64,000 nucleotides of DNA from Sulfurovaceae bacterium (lineage in GTDB: Bacteria; Campylobacterota; Campylobacteria; Campylobacterales; Sulfurovaceae). The notes under the pieces were generated by a model that had not been told where the DNA came from, did not search any database, and saw only the letters and a list, made by a program, of their open reading frames with translations. The number at the start of each line of letters is the position of its first letter. The stretch's first letter is position 1. This document shows positions 1 through 9,300 of this stretch, piece by piece. The position numbers and the translations under genes were made by a program. The stretch lies in NCBI GenBank assembly GCA_016744805.1, contig JADGDQ010000002.1, positions 1 through 64,000 on the forward strand, given 5' to 3'.

Positions 1-315
1 GATACTATAGAGTTAGCAACAGGAAGTAAATTAGTAGCAAAAAAACCTGCATATACTCTTGAACTTCCAAATGGTTCTATTCTTGTAGGTCATGAGATGC
101 GTTCACGAAATAATAAATTTTTAAATAAAATTAATGCAGATAAAAATGCACAATTGCTCCCATACCAATCAATGATTACAGATAATAAAGCATATATGTT
201 AGACCCTAAATTCTATTTAGCTTTATCTCTTCCTCTTTTAAGTATGAAGGATTTTATGCAGATTGCATCTACTCCTGATGAGATAGAAAAAGAACTCAAA
301 AAATCTTATAAATAG
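1..315 (+). CDS. C-terminal part of an unknown protein (5' truncated by the window edge)
   Basis: The reading frame is open from base 1 and ends at TAG 313-315, giving at least 104 residues. The visible part begins DTIELATGSK and carries on through the first in-frame ATG at 97, so that ATG is probably internal and the true start lies upstream of the window. The sequence is soluble-looking, with no membrane segment and a lysine-rich C-terminus. I do not recognise the family. A hairpin follows 9 bases after the stop. Confidence 0.6.
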   Translation, partial: DTIELATGSKLVAKKPAYTLELPNGSILVGHEMRSRNNKFLNKINADKNAQLLPYQSMITDNKAYMLDPKFYLALSLPLLSMKDFMQIASTPDEIEKELKKSYK

Positions 316-323
316 TTTCTCTA

Positions 324-348
324 AGACTCCATACAAAAGATGGAGTCT
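324..348. terminator. Hairpin between convergent genes
   Basis: A perfect 9-bp inverted repeat (AGACTCCAT / ATGGAGTCT) with a 7-nt loop lies between the stop codons of the partial plus-strand gene and the convergent minus-strand gene, overlapping the latter's stop by two bases. There is no strong T-run on either side, so a shared bidirectional terminator is likely but not proven. Confidence 0.5.
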
Positions 349-808
349 ATAAAACTTTACTTATATCGAACCAATAACTAATCTCTCTTTTTATTGTAGC
401 CTCTTTTTTTCTATCAAAATGATCTGCTATATCAAATTCCTTTTTCCCATAACCATCTTTATATTCATCAATAAATATTTTATATAACTCTTCTTGAATT
501 GCACTAATTTGATAAGTGACTTTTTGAAAAGTTATAGTATCTAGAGTATGCTCTTCTCTATATATTTCAGCCAAATTTATACCTGCATATCTATTTTCTT
601 TGGGAAGTGTCATATTCATTTCTATATGTGTACGCATAGAAGCTATAGTATGTTCAAGTTGTGCTATTGGCATATCTGCTTCTAGGATAATTGTAGCAAG
701 TTCTTGAGTATATCCCCATCCTCCATCAATAGATAACTCTATTGAGAATGCTGATTGTAAAACTTCTTTAATATCTTCACTTGATTGTATATTTTTAAAT
801 AATATCAT
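347..808 (-). CDS. Unknown 153-residue protein
   Basis: I do not recognise this protein. It is an acidic, soluble, probably helical protein without signal peptide or membrane segment. A modest GGA ribosome-binding sequence lies about 7 nt upstream of the ATG. It is monocistronic: convergent with the partial gene on its left and divergent from the rhodanese-like gene on its right. Codon use resembles the neighbours, which suggests a real gene. Confidence 0.6.
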   Translation of the reverse strand: MILFKNIQSSEDIKEVLQSAFSIELSIDGGWGYTQELATIILEADMPIAQLEHTIASMRTHIEMNMTLPKENRYAGINLAEIYREEHTLDTITFQKVTYQISAIQEELYKIFIDEYKDGYGKKEFDIADHFDRKKEATIKREISYWFDISKVL

Positions 809-906
809 TTATATTCCAATTTTATTCTATTTTTAGACGAAAATAGTAGCAAAATAGAAGTTAAGAGATGATTAGAGAAATTTGTACTATTTTAAATCTT
901 TTAGGA

Positions 907-912
907 TATAAT
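907..912 (+). promoter_or_regulatory. Candidate -10 box for the rhodanese-like gene
   Basis: TATAAT stands 55 nt upstream of the ATG at 968. A weak -35 candidate (TTGTAC, 882-887) is 19 nt away. This is motif reading only; no start site is known. Confidence 0.4.
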
Positions 913-967
913 TTATGATAATAAAAAATAAATTTTAGATATTAAGATAGAAGGTTTTAATAAAGAT

Positions 968-1564
968 ATGAAAAATATAGTTAATATAATAGCAGTACAT
1001 GTAGTATTCTCTTTACTACTTATTGGAGCAGAGATTAAGTTAATAGATCCAAAAGAGGCTATTAGATTAATTGGTAATAAAAAGGTAGTATTTATATCTG
1101 GAGATAGTTCTACTGAGTATAATCGACAGCATATCCTTAACTCTATAGGGATGTACGCTTATGACTTACACTATTTAGGTACAGAGTGTAGACCACTTTC
1201 TACCTGTCCTAGTAAAGCTAAAGATTATATTCAGAACAAAGGGATAACAGATGATCAATTAATTATAGCCTATGATAATCTTCATGGTTATAATGCTTTA
1301 GGTGTATATAGCTTTTTTATAAGTTTAGGACACTTAAATATAAAGGTGTTAAATGGGGGAATAAGTACAATTAAACTACTTGATCCTAATCAAAAGGTTT
1401 TCGATAAGTTACGAAAAGAGAAAATAGAGATAGATAAAGAGTTACTTATTGTTACAGAGGCTAAAGATATGGATAAGGTACTTAGGCTTAAAGATGATTT
1501 AGTATCACTTCAAGCCACAATGGATATTCTTAGACCAAAATTGTTGATCCAAGGTATAAAATAA
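968..1564 (+). CDS. Exported rhodanese-like domain protein, apparently short at the C-terminus
   Basis: A hydrophobic N-terminus (about residues 1-21, VVFSLLLIGA) suggests export. Residues 24-135 match the N-terminal, structural domain of thiosulfate sulfurtransferases: an IIAYDN strand followed by the GVYSFF..LGH..IKVLNGG pattern. The position where active rhodaneses have the catalytic Cys does not show a CRxG loop, so this domain is probably not a sulfurtransferase by itself. The end (VSLQATMDILRPKLLIQGIK) looks like the start of a second rhodanese domain that then stops, so the gene may have lost its catalytic C-terminal domain. It is convergent with the NosL-like gene, 6 nt away. Confidence 0.7.
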   Translation: MKNIVNIIAVHVVFSLLLIGAEIKLIDPKEAIRLIGNKKVVFISGDSSTEYNRQHILNSIGMYAYDLHYLGTECRPLSTCPSKAKDYIQNKGITDDQLIIAYDNLHGYNALGVYSFFISLGHLNIKVLNGGISTIKLLDPNQKVFDKLRKEKIEIDKELLIVTEAKDMDKVLRLKDDLVSLQATMDILRPKLLIQGIK

Positions 1565-1570
1565 CACTAT

Positions 1571-2320
1571 TTATCTATTTGTAAGGTAGAGTCCAACAGC
1601 CTGTAGCTTTTTACCTTCTATCCCTTTACAAAGATTATTTGTAAGGATAAAAGATTTTGCATCTGCAACTGTATCAAACTTTTTTTCAGTTTTTTGACAT
1701 ATCTTGTTATAAACCATCTCACCTTTTTTTGCCATCATTTTTTGTTTATTTGTAACCATAGCAGTATCTTTATCAAAATCACCCTCTGCTGTTTTATATG
1801 CTTTAGCATAGTCAACTACTTTTCCACCATTCTCTTTGGCAAAAGTATCAGCATTTATTTGTGAAGCAAAAGCATATTTACTCACCATAGACATAGTACC
1901 TTTTTTACTACTACCAACAACATAAAATGCTTTTGTTACATCAATAAACTTTAAGCTATTTACATCTACAACTTTAATATCAGTAAGCTTAGAACCTTTT
2001 TTAGTATCTTCTACAACACAATGGATAGAGCAGTACTGTTTTACTTTTCCATCTACTGTTGCAGAGTGATTAGTTTTGTAGAACATTTGCAGTGTCATAC
2101 CACACTGAGGACAAAATGCTTTAGATTTGCCATCTTGAAGTAAAATTGCTTCACCTTTTTTAACAGCTTGAAAAGGTTTCATCATCTTTTTAGGTTCTGT
2201 ATCACTTTTTGTCATACCCTTCATAGATGCCCCACATTTTCCTGCTTCACATTTCATTTCAGCCTGAGCCATCGTCAACATAGTACCCATAGCAATAAGT
2301 GCTAGTAGCAATTTTTTCAT
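1571..2320 (-). CDS. NosL-family copper-binding accessory protein
   Basis: The protein has a signal peptide (MKKLLLALIAMGTMLTMAQA). A Met/Cys-rich stretch follows (KCEAGKCGASMKGM). The NosL-type core comes next, with FCPQCGM at about residues 68-74, a second Cys/His site (QYCSIHCVVED), and the YVVGS...MSMVSKYAF segment typical of NosL. NosL proteins are periplasmic Cu(I) carriers known from nitrous oxide reductase maturation. No nosZ, nosD or nosF is nearby, so this copy may serve general copper delivery or a nos cluster elsewhere. At 249 residues it is longer than plain NosL and has an extra C-terminal domain with two Cys. It follows murB on the same strand, 61 nt downstream. Confidence 0.8.
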   Translation of the reverse strand: MKKLLLALIAMGTMLTMAQAEMKCEAGKCGASMKGMTKSDTEPKKMMKPFQAVKKGEAILLQDGKSKAFCPQCGMTLQMFYKTNHSATVDGKVKQYCSIHCVVEDTKKGSKLTDIKVVDVNSLKFIDVTKAFYVVGSSKKGTMSMVSKYAFASQINADTFAKENGGKVVDYAKAYKTAEGDFDKDTAMVTNKQKMMAKKGEMVYNKICQKTEKKFDTVADAKSFILTNNLCKGIEGKKLQAVGLYLTNR

Positions 2321-2381
2321 ATTTTTCCTTCTATTTTTGATAAGACATTATCGTCTCTCTACTGTTAATTTTGCGTTAAAC

Positions 2382-3158
2382 TCATAAAATCTTTATCTCT
2401 TCTTGGAGCTTAATACCAAACTCTTGATAAACCAGCTCTTTTGCTAACTCTATAAGATATTTTGCATCTTTAAAAGAGCCATCCCCCAAGTTTACAAGAA
2501 AGTTTGCATGTATTTCACTCCATGCCATATCTCCTTTGCGTTCTCCTTTGAGTCCTACAGCCTCTATAAGCCGTCCTGCCGCGTCACCTACAGGGTTTTT
2601 AAATGCTGAACCTGCACTAGGGTCTTTTGGTTGGTTACTACGCAACGCAACTAAATCATCAAGGAGTTCTTGACTAAAGCCTTCTTTGACTTTAAATCTA
2701 GCCCTTGTAGCTATCCCACCCAAATGAGCAAAACGATAGCCATACTCAATATCTTCTTTTGGTATCCATTTGCCATCTATCTCTATACTCTCCAAGATAT
2801 TAAATATCTCATAAGACTTCACCCCAGCATTCATAGCCAACATCCCCCCAAGCATCCCAGGAAGCTTCGCAAAAAACTCAAACCCTGCCAAATCACTCTT
2901 GCGAGCAAAAGAGACTATCCGCCCTGTAGGCATTGACGCACCTATAGTCAATATATCCCCCTTTAGCTCTATTGTCGCAAAATCTTTACCCAACATCATA
3001 AGAGGTGGTGGAGTAGGAGAAATGAGCAAATTATTTGCCCCTCCTATAAGGTATCTATCTGTGGGTATAGTGTCACCCTTCTCTATAATGAGAACTTCTG
3101 TGGGTTGACCGATTTTGATACTGGAATAGCGAGAGAAATCTATGGTTTTTGTGTGCAT
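2382..3158 (-). CDS. murB: UDP-N-acetylenolpyruvoylglucosamine reductase MurB
   Basis: MurB is the cytoplasmic FAD enzyme that reduces UDP-GlcNAc-enolpyruvate to UDP-MurNAc in peptidoglycan synthesis. The sequence shows the N-terminal FAD-binding part (RYLIGGANNLLIS), the FFAKLPGMLGGMLAMNAG segment, the catalytic SAGSAFKNP region and an ...AWSEIHANFLVN C-terminus. At 258 residues it is the compact form usual in Campylobacterota. Its ATG overlaps the stop of the upstream HNH gene by one base (TAATG at 3156-3160), with AGGAAG just before it, so it is translationally coupled to the defence gene upstream. Identification is firm. Confidence 0.95.
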   Translation of the reverse strand: MHTKTIDFSRYSSIKIGQPTEVLIIEKGDTIPTDRYLIGGANNLLISPTPPPLMMLGKDFATIELKGDILTIGASMPTGRIVSFARKSDLAGFEFFAKLPGMLGGMLAMNAGVKSYEIFNILESIEIDGKWIPKEDIEYGYRFAHLGGIATRARFKVKEGFSQELLDDLVALRSNQPKDPSAGSAFKNPVGDAAGRLIEAVGLKGERKGDMAWSEIHANFLVNLGDGSFKDAKYLIELAKELVYQEFGIKLQEEIKIL

Positions 3159-3778
3159 TATTCTTCCTCATTACAATATTGTTCTACAACACTTTTAAAG
3201 CCATATTCCTCTAAAGTATCTTGTATATCATTAGAAGATAATCCACCATTTTTATATATTTCAATTAAATTAATAATCTTCGTTCGTCTCTCTTTTAAAT
3301 ACTTATTATTTAAATTAAAGACCGTAATTGTTTTCTCAACTTTACCACTATCTTCCCTAATCATTCCAAATTCATTATAATAAAAATGATTTTCTATATT
3401 ATCAATAATAGGATTAAAGATTAAGTCATATTCATCTTCTGTTATTTTATAAGTATTGTCTTTATAATTCGCACCAAAATTATTATCTTTTGTTGCTACA
3501 ATATAATTATTCCAATTAAATCTTAAGTTTTGATTATATTCTTGCTTAATATAATGGTCTATATGACACTCTTTTTCATTATTTATATAGATTTCTGTAT
3601 ATCCACATTGTTGATGTTGTTCATCAATTAATATTTGAAGTCTTGTTTGTTCAAAAATATCTTTATATTTTCCATGAAAAGAAATATATCCACTTTTTTC
3701 ATTCCATAAAAAACAATCTCTATTATAGTTATCTCCATTAAAGTGAGGTAAAGGCGTTAGTTTATGTATTCTTCGCAT
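3158..3778 (-). CDS. HNH endonuclease of a Septu-like (PtuB-like) defence pair
   Basis: The 206-residue protein has the look of the TIGR02646/PtuB group: an MRRIHKL start, then Cys58 (QCGY), the ECHIDHYIKQ metal/catalytic motif at residues 70-79, and an Asn-containing NWNNYIVATK strand at about 88-97, which together make an HNH (beta-beta-alpha metal) core. In Septu systems an AAA/ABC-type ATPase (PtuA) works with an HNH nuclease (PtuB) against phage; retron-linked homologues also exist. Here the gene overlaps the end of the ATPase gene by 17 nt and its stop overlaps the murB start. The function is inferred from the motif and the pairing. Confidence 0.75.
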   Translation of the reverse strand: MRRIHKLTPLPHFNGDNYNRDCFLWNEKSGYISFHGKYKDIFEQTRLQILIDEQHQQCGYTEIYINNEKECHIDHYIKQEYNQNLRFNWNNYIVATKDNNFGANYKDNTYKITEDEYDLIFNPIIDNIENHFYYNEFGMIREDSGKVEKTITVFNLNNKYLKERRTKIINLIEIYKNGGLSSNDIQDTLEEYGFKSVVEQYCNEEE

Positions 3779-5339
3779 TTTTATCTCGTTTTAGTTTTTC
3801 AAGTTTTAATTTTAAAATAGCTATATCATCTTTTCCTATCTCTTCTTCTAGCGTTTCCAATTGAGATAAAAATACTTCTTCTTTGTAGTCATTTGAGTAT
3901 AAAAACTTTTGTAAAAATTCTATTTGTTTAGCTACTTCAGGGTACCTTAGTGACTTTACATCAAATGAACCCAAAAGTAATTCATCAATAGATTTTCCAT
4001 AAGTATTTAAAGAGGTTTTTTCAACTTTTCCCTCTTTTAAAATAAATAGTTTCTCTTTTTTGATAGAAGATAAAACATGCACACTATGTGTCGTTACAAT
4101 AAATTGAGCATTAGGAAAAATCCGTCTTAAATCAGATAAAATAGTCTGTTGCCATTTTGGGTGTAAGTGTAAATCTAATTCATCAATGAGAATAATAGCT
4201 TGTGAGTCATTTCCTATCTGAGGATTGGCTTGTGACATACGAGCAGATATATCCATAACCATTGCCAAAATGGTACGATAACCATCACTAAGTTGTTCTA
4301 TATTAAAAGAGATAATAGAGCCATCTTTTTCTATTCTATCTATTAAAAATTTAAAAGGCTTTAGCTCTATTCTTGGATTTTTAAAATTAGGAAGCATACT
4401 CTCTATCGCTTTTCGTACTTCTCCTAATTCAGTTAATTTGAAAGTAAAATCTTTTCTTATTTGTTGTTCTCTTCTCTCTATATCTTCCATCAAATCAAAC
4501 CATTGAAAAAGACGGTGAAAGTTGGCATCTCTTTCCAGTACACCATCAAGAGCATCAAAACGAGAAAACGCTTTTTTAAAATTTCTTTTTCTCATAGGTG
4601 CATTAAAAATAGCTCTATTTGTTTTATAATATATCACTAAAGGCATTACAAACTTTTCACCATCATCTTGGGCATCAATAATTCTATCAGTAAATGAAAT
4701 AAGCTCTTTATCTCCATATCTTTCAGGAATAGCTTCTTTCATTTTTGTAGATATTTTTGTTTTATTTTTAGAAATATCCCAAACTAAATTATCTGTAGAT
4801 TTAAGCCTTATTCTTATAAAGTTTTCTATTTTATTTTGAGAGTTAATTCGCAAATCTTGTTCACGAAAAGGTAACCCATTATGAAACTTATTAACCATTA
4901 CACCTAGACCTGTAGCAATAGCATCTAAAATAGTTGTTTTTCCTGCACCATTATTGGCAATAATTACATTTACATCTTCATCAAAATCTATCTCTAACTC
5001 TTCTATTAAACGAAAATTTGTAATCTTAAGTGTTTTAATTTTATATATTTTAAGAGGTTCAATCATATTCAAAAGTTCATATATTTTATCATTATTTCTA
5101 ATTAATGCAATTTTTTGACTATAACTTCCTCTTTCCAAAGAACTTATTAAAAAATTAGAGTCTAAAGGAAACTTTTCCCATTCATCAAATTCAATACCAT
5201 TAGAAAGATTTTTTACACATCGTGCATAAAAAACAAAAATACCCTCTGTAACGAAAAACAATATATCATCTACTTGAATTTTATCAATATTTTCTACATC
5301 TTTATGATTAAAACCATCTCTTACCTGCCAATATGCCAT
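3762..5339 (-). CDS. AAA/ABC-type ATPase of a Septu-like (PtuA-like) pair with an extra N-terminal domain
   Basis: The 525-residue protein has an ABC/RecF-like ATPase core: Walker A NNGAGKTT (about 129-136), signature LSDGYRT (350-356), Walker B AIILIDELDLHLHP (381-394) and H-loop TTHS (416-419). This is the arrangement of PtuA and retron-associated ATPases. Before it lies an additional domain of about 95 residues, starting MAYWQVRDG with DDILFFVTEG, that is not part of the usual ATPase; its beginning is reminiscent of EVE/PUA-like domains, but I cannot prove this. A charged C-terminal helix (about 485-525) follows. The start overlaps the mqnD stop by one base, placing the gene inside a housekeeping operon. 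Confidence 0.8.
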   Translation of the reverse strand: MAYWQVRDGFNHKDVENIDKIQVDDILFFVTEGIFVFYARCVKNLSNGIEFDEWEKFPLDSNFLISSLERGSYSQKIALIRNNDKIYELLNMIEPLKIYKIKTLKITNFRLIEELEIDFDEDVNVIIANNGAGKTTILDAIATGLGVMVNKFHNGLPFREQDLRINSQNKIENFIRIRLKSTDNLVWDISKNKTKISTKMKEAIPERYGDKELISFTDRIIDAQDDGEKFVMPLVIYYKTNRAIFNAPMRKRNFKKAFSRFDALDGVLERDANFHRLFQWFDLMEDIERREQQIRKDFTFKLTELGEVRKAIESMLPNFKNPRIELKPFKFLIDRIEKDGSIISFNIEQLSDGYRTILAMVMDISARMSQANPQIGNDSQAIILIDELDLHLHPKWQQTILSDLRRIFPNAQFIVTTHSVHVLSSIKKEKLFILKEGKVEKTSLNTYGKSIDELLLGSFDVKSLRYPEVAKQIEFLQKFLYSNDYKEEVFLSQLETLEEEIGKDDIAILKLKLEKLKRDKNAKNT

Positions 5340-6199
5340 TAACTCCCCCTCAATCCCTCATACTCCTTCGGCAAAAGATAATCTTCAGTTTTTATCACTT
5401 CATTCCATAGACAATTCTCTAAACCAATGTCATAAAGTTTATCAAGTGCTTTGAGTTGGAGTGGGCTTAACTCCACAGAGTCATCTGATGCATACATATC
5501 AAGATATTTGGTAAGCATAGCATCAGAGATACGCACTAAGTTATCTGCTTCAAGCTTAGTACAGAGTTCCTCTTTTCTCTCATTTGCTACTTTGACACCA
5601 TCTATAAGGATATTTTCTATATCTATAGCACGATTGAGAGGCAGAGAGCGACGCACAGCCATACCACCTAGAGGCAGAGGCAAACCCTCTCCTGCTAGCT
5701 CTACCCATATATCCCATATCTCTTTTTCTACTTCTAGGCTGTTGTCATAGTCTAGTATTGATTCATGTATTAGCACTCCAGCATCTACCTTACCACTTAC
5801 GACTGCTTCTTCTATCTCTAAAAAGTCCATATAGATAGGTCGTGCATCAGGATAATAGATACGAAAGAGCATGGCATTTGTGGTATATTTACCAGAGAGT
5901 GCAACCTTGAAATTTCGTTTGAGTCTTTTTTCTTTGCGTTTGATGAGTTTAGGACCATACCCCTCACCAAAACTTACAGCAGTACGAAGTAGAGCATAGT
6001 TATTTCGGATAAGTGGATACATACCAAAACTAATAGCAGAGACATCATAACTGCCTTTCATCGCTTCTACATTGAGTGTCTCTATATCTAAGCCTATGTT
6101 TGAAAACTCATAATCTTTGGTATCTACCCAACCAAATTTAATAGCAAAATACATAAATATATCATCTGCGTCAGGGGAGTGTGCTAGGTCTATTTTCAT
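5339..6199 (-). CDS. mqnD: 1,4-dihydroxy-6-naphthoate synthase MqnD (futalosine menaquinone pathway)
   Basis: MqnD converts cyclic dehypoxanthine futalosine to 1,4-dihydroxy-6-naphthoate in the alternative menaquinone pathway used by Campylobacterota. The 286-residue protein begins MKIDLAHSPDADDIFMY, the typical MqnA/MqnD two-lobe periplasmic-binding-like fold. It then shows DVSAISFGMYPLI, SFGEGYGPKLI, the substrate-loop ALSGKYTTNAML, and DAGVLIHESILDY with its catalytic-region His. The GLPLPLGGMAVRR segment favours MqnD over MqnA. It is the first gene of the minus-strand operon that contains the Septu-like pair and murB. Confidence 0.88.
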   Translation of the reverse strand: MKIDLAHSPDADDIFMYFAIKFGWVDTKDYEFSNIGLDIETLNVEAMKGSYDVSAISFGMYPLIRNNYALLRTAVSFGEGYGPKLIKRKEKRLKRNFKVALSGKYTTNAMLFRIYYPDARPIYMDFLEIEEAVVSGKVDAGVLIHESILDYDNSLEVEKEIWDIWVELAGEGLPLPLGGMAVRRSLPLNRAIDIENILIDGVKVANERKEELCTKLEADNLVRISDAMLTKYLDMYASDDSVELSPLQLKALDKLYDIGLENCLWNEVIKTEDYLLPKEYEGLRGS

Positions 6200-6232
6200 T
6201 TTTTATCTCTTTATTTTTATCTTTTAGTAGAC

Positions 6233-6248
6233 TCATTTTAGCTAAAAT
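6233..6248. repeat. 16-bp perfect palindrome in the mqnD / mshQ-like intergenic region
   Basis: CATTTTAGCTAAAATG is a perfect palindrome lying between the divergent mqnD and mshQ-like genes (34 nt from the mqnD ATG, 114 nt from the mshQ-like ATG). It could be an operator for one or both genes. This is seen in the sequence; the role is a guess. Confidence 0.45.
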
Positions 6249-6361
6249 GTACTAAATTATTCGTTTAAGATATTCTAAATCATAATAGTACTATACTATA
6301 GGTAATGCGTTGAGTCATATCAATAGTATGGCTTTTTGACTTTAAGTAAGGAGTTATACCA

Positions 6362-9300
6362 ATGAAAAAGATTAAATATATATTACAGATACTGCTTTTA
6401 TTGTTTCTAATAGTACCTACTGTATCACAAGCAGTTACAGACCCTAAGTTTACAGAGTGTGGGCTATTTCCTAGTGCTTTGAATACTTGGGATACAATAG
6501 ACCAAGGGAATGGAGATAATGTAATTAATGCTGATACTATCTATGCAGATAGTGCAGATGGGAAAGGTGATGTTGAGTGTAAACTTGGAGGTACTACGAA
6601 AGATTGTATTGTAGAAGAGTTTACTTCAGATATTCCTAATCTTCCAAGTTTTATAAAATCTACAACTACTACAAATACTACAGCAAGTGGTACACTAAGA
6701 AATGAAAAATATGGTGATATAACGGTTCCTGCTAATGCAAATATTACTTTTGATCCATCAGGAGAATATAATACAGGTGATCCTGTAATGGTGATGCAAT
6801 CACTCACTATAGAAGAAGGAGCTACTGTAACTTTTGGAGAGGGTGATTATTGGATTGAAGATTGGCGAAGTTTTGCTAGTATTAATATTCGTACCACAGG
6901 AGCAGTTAGACTCTTTATAAAAGGAGCTTTAAACCTAACAGAAAATCATATAGACTTTAACTATGATAGTGGTAAAGGTGAAGCAAAAAATATGTTTATT
7001 TTTGTATATGGAAACTTTTTATTTGCTTCTAATGGCGGTGGTGATAGACAATATATGAGTGCTTATGTCTATGTACAAGGTAGTTTCACTGCTAATCATA
7101 ATACAAGTAATAGTAAATTTGTAGGTGCTGTAACTTCTGTGGGTACAATTAGTTTAAATAATAACCAAACATACGAATATGATGATAGTGGACTTGATGA
7201 TGAGTGGGGTGCTTGTGATGCTGGTCTAAACTATAATAATGCAGATGATGTATGTTATTATGAAGTAGAACATAGTGGAAGTGGCTGTACTGGTTCGGAT
7301 GAATTTAAAGGTGGTGTAGATTGTACACAGACTATTCATATACGAAACCTTAGTAATAAAACTTTAAAAAATTCTACTGGTGGTATATTCACACTAGATC
7401 ACTCAGGGGCAACAATAACTCTTTTAAGTGAATGTGGTGTAGATGGGGTTGCACTAGATTGGGATACAACACCATTATGTGAAGCAGTAAATGATTGGCC
7501 TATAAACTTGGATCTTATAGATGGTATTGATGGAGAAATTACAAATTATGTTACTTATGAGAAGTTAGTATTTGAAGGATATGATGAACATAGTATATTT
7601 ACAAAATCTGCTATTTCCGCCTCTTTATTTGATGGAGGAAATCTTTATGCTATCTATAATAAAAGTGGTAGTACTTACGCAGGAAGAGTAAATAGTTGTG
7701 ATACTACTATTCAATTTGAACTAAGTGGTTATGAGGTGAGTGAAGATATCAATAGATTATATCTTACAGAGGTAGTACATCCTATTATCAAAATCAACAA
7801 AATTCTTGATTATGATGTAACTGTAGAGTATTATACTACAGATGGAACTGCTAAATCAGGACTAGGTGATTATCTAAAAGTATCTTCGCATACAGCAACT
7901 ATTCCTGCAGGAAAAACAAGAGTTGAGATAGAATTATCTATTTATAATGATCAACCAATTGAGACATCAGAAAACTTCTATGTACACCTCAAAAATCCAT
8001 CTAGTGATATTAAAATAGGTTATACTGATACAACAACTGTAACTATATTAGCACAAGATGATGCTCCTACATGTTTTGAAGATGAGTTTGATGACTTAAA
8101 TGAAGACTGGCGTGTTCTTTCTGCTATAGGTGGGTTTACTCCAGGTATTGTGAATGTGAATGGAGATGGTAGACTAAGGATTACTGATAGTCAAGAGGAT
8201 TTATCTACTGTTGTAACTAGAGATGTTGAATTTGAATCAAGCCAAAATCTTATTATTATAGAATTTGATTATTATGCTTATGGTGGTTGTGGTACAGGAC
8301 ATACAGGGTTAGGTTCTTATGGAGCTGATGGTACAGTTAACATTTTATTTGATGCTACTGTTGGTGCGGAACCTTCTGCTGGTGGATTTGGTGGATCTAT
8401 GGGGTATGCACAATTTGATGGCAATGTAGCAGGGTTTGAAGGTGGATGGCTTGGATTGGGGCTTGATGAATATGGAAACTTTGGTAGAGATACCGAGAGT
8501 AGGGATGGTGGTTCTAGTGGTCTAGTCCAAAATAATGCTGTAATTCGTGGAGAGGGTTCAGGAATGAATGGTTATACATATCTTACTAGTGTACAACTTA
8601 CAGGTAATGATATTAATGCTTTAGGTAATGCACCTATAGCAGAAAAAAACTCTAATGACTATTACTCTGGACGCTACAAAATGACTGTTGATGCTAGAGA
8701 TTCGGCACATCTTTATATTAATCTTATGCGTGCAGAAAGTGGAAATGAGGGTGATTATCAGACTATTATTGATCTCTTTGATGCTAAAGATTCACAATAT
8801 GGTCAATCTACTACACCTGATAAGATTAGGTATGCGATCTCTGGTGGTACTGGTGGTGGGTGTAATAAGCATGAGTTAAGTTGGATAAAATTAAGAGGTA
8901 ATTGTTCAGACTTTACTCCTAGTGGTTCATATACTACAGGACCATTTGCCTCTCAGGATTCATGGAGAGAGATTAAAGAAAGTGATTTTAATATCTCTAC
9001 TAAAATTGTTAATGAACCATTTAATGTAACATTTTTAAGTTTAGATGAAACGGGTATAAAAACAGAAAAAAAAGAGGAGATTGATGCTAGGTGGAGTCTT
9101 AAATATATATACAATAATAAAGGATTTTTATATGCAGGTGAAGATGGAACTACTTATTATAATATAAAGTTTGACTCTAGTGAGTATGAAGAACAGACAA
9201 CTCGTGAGATGCTAAGAGCTACAGAAGGTAGATATGATACTAGTATCATAGTAGATAAAGCATATCAAAATATGTATTTAGAGATTACATATTGTGCAGA

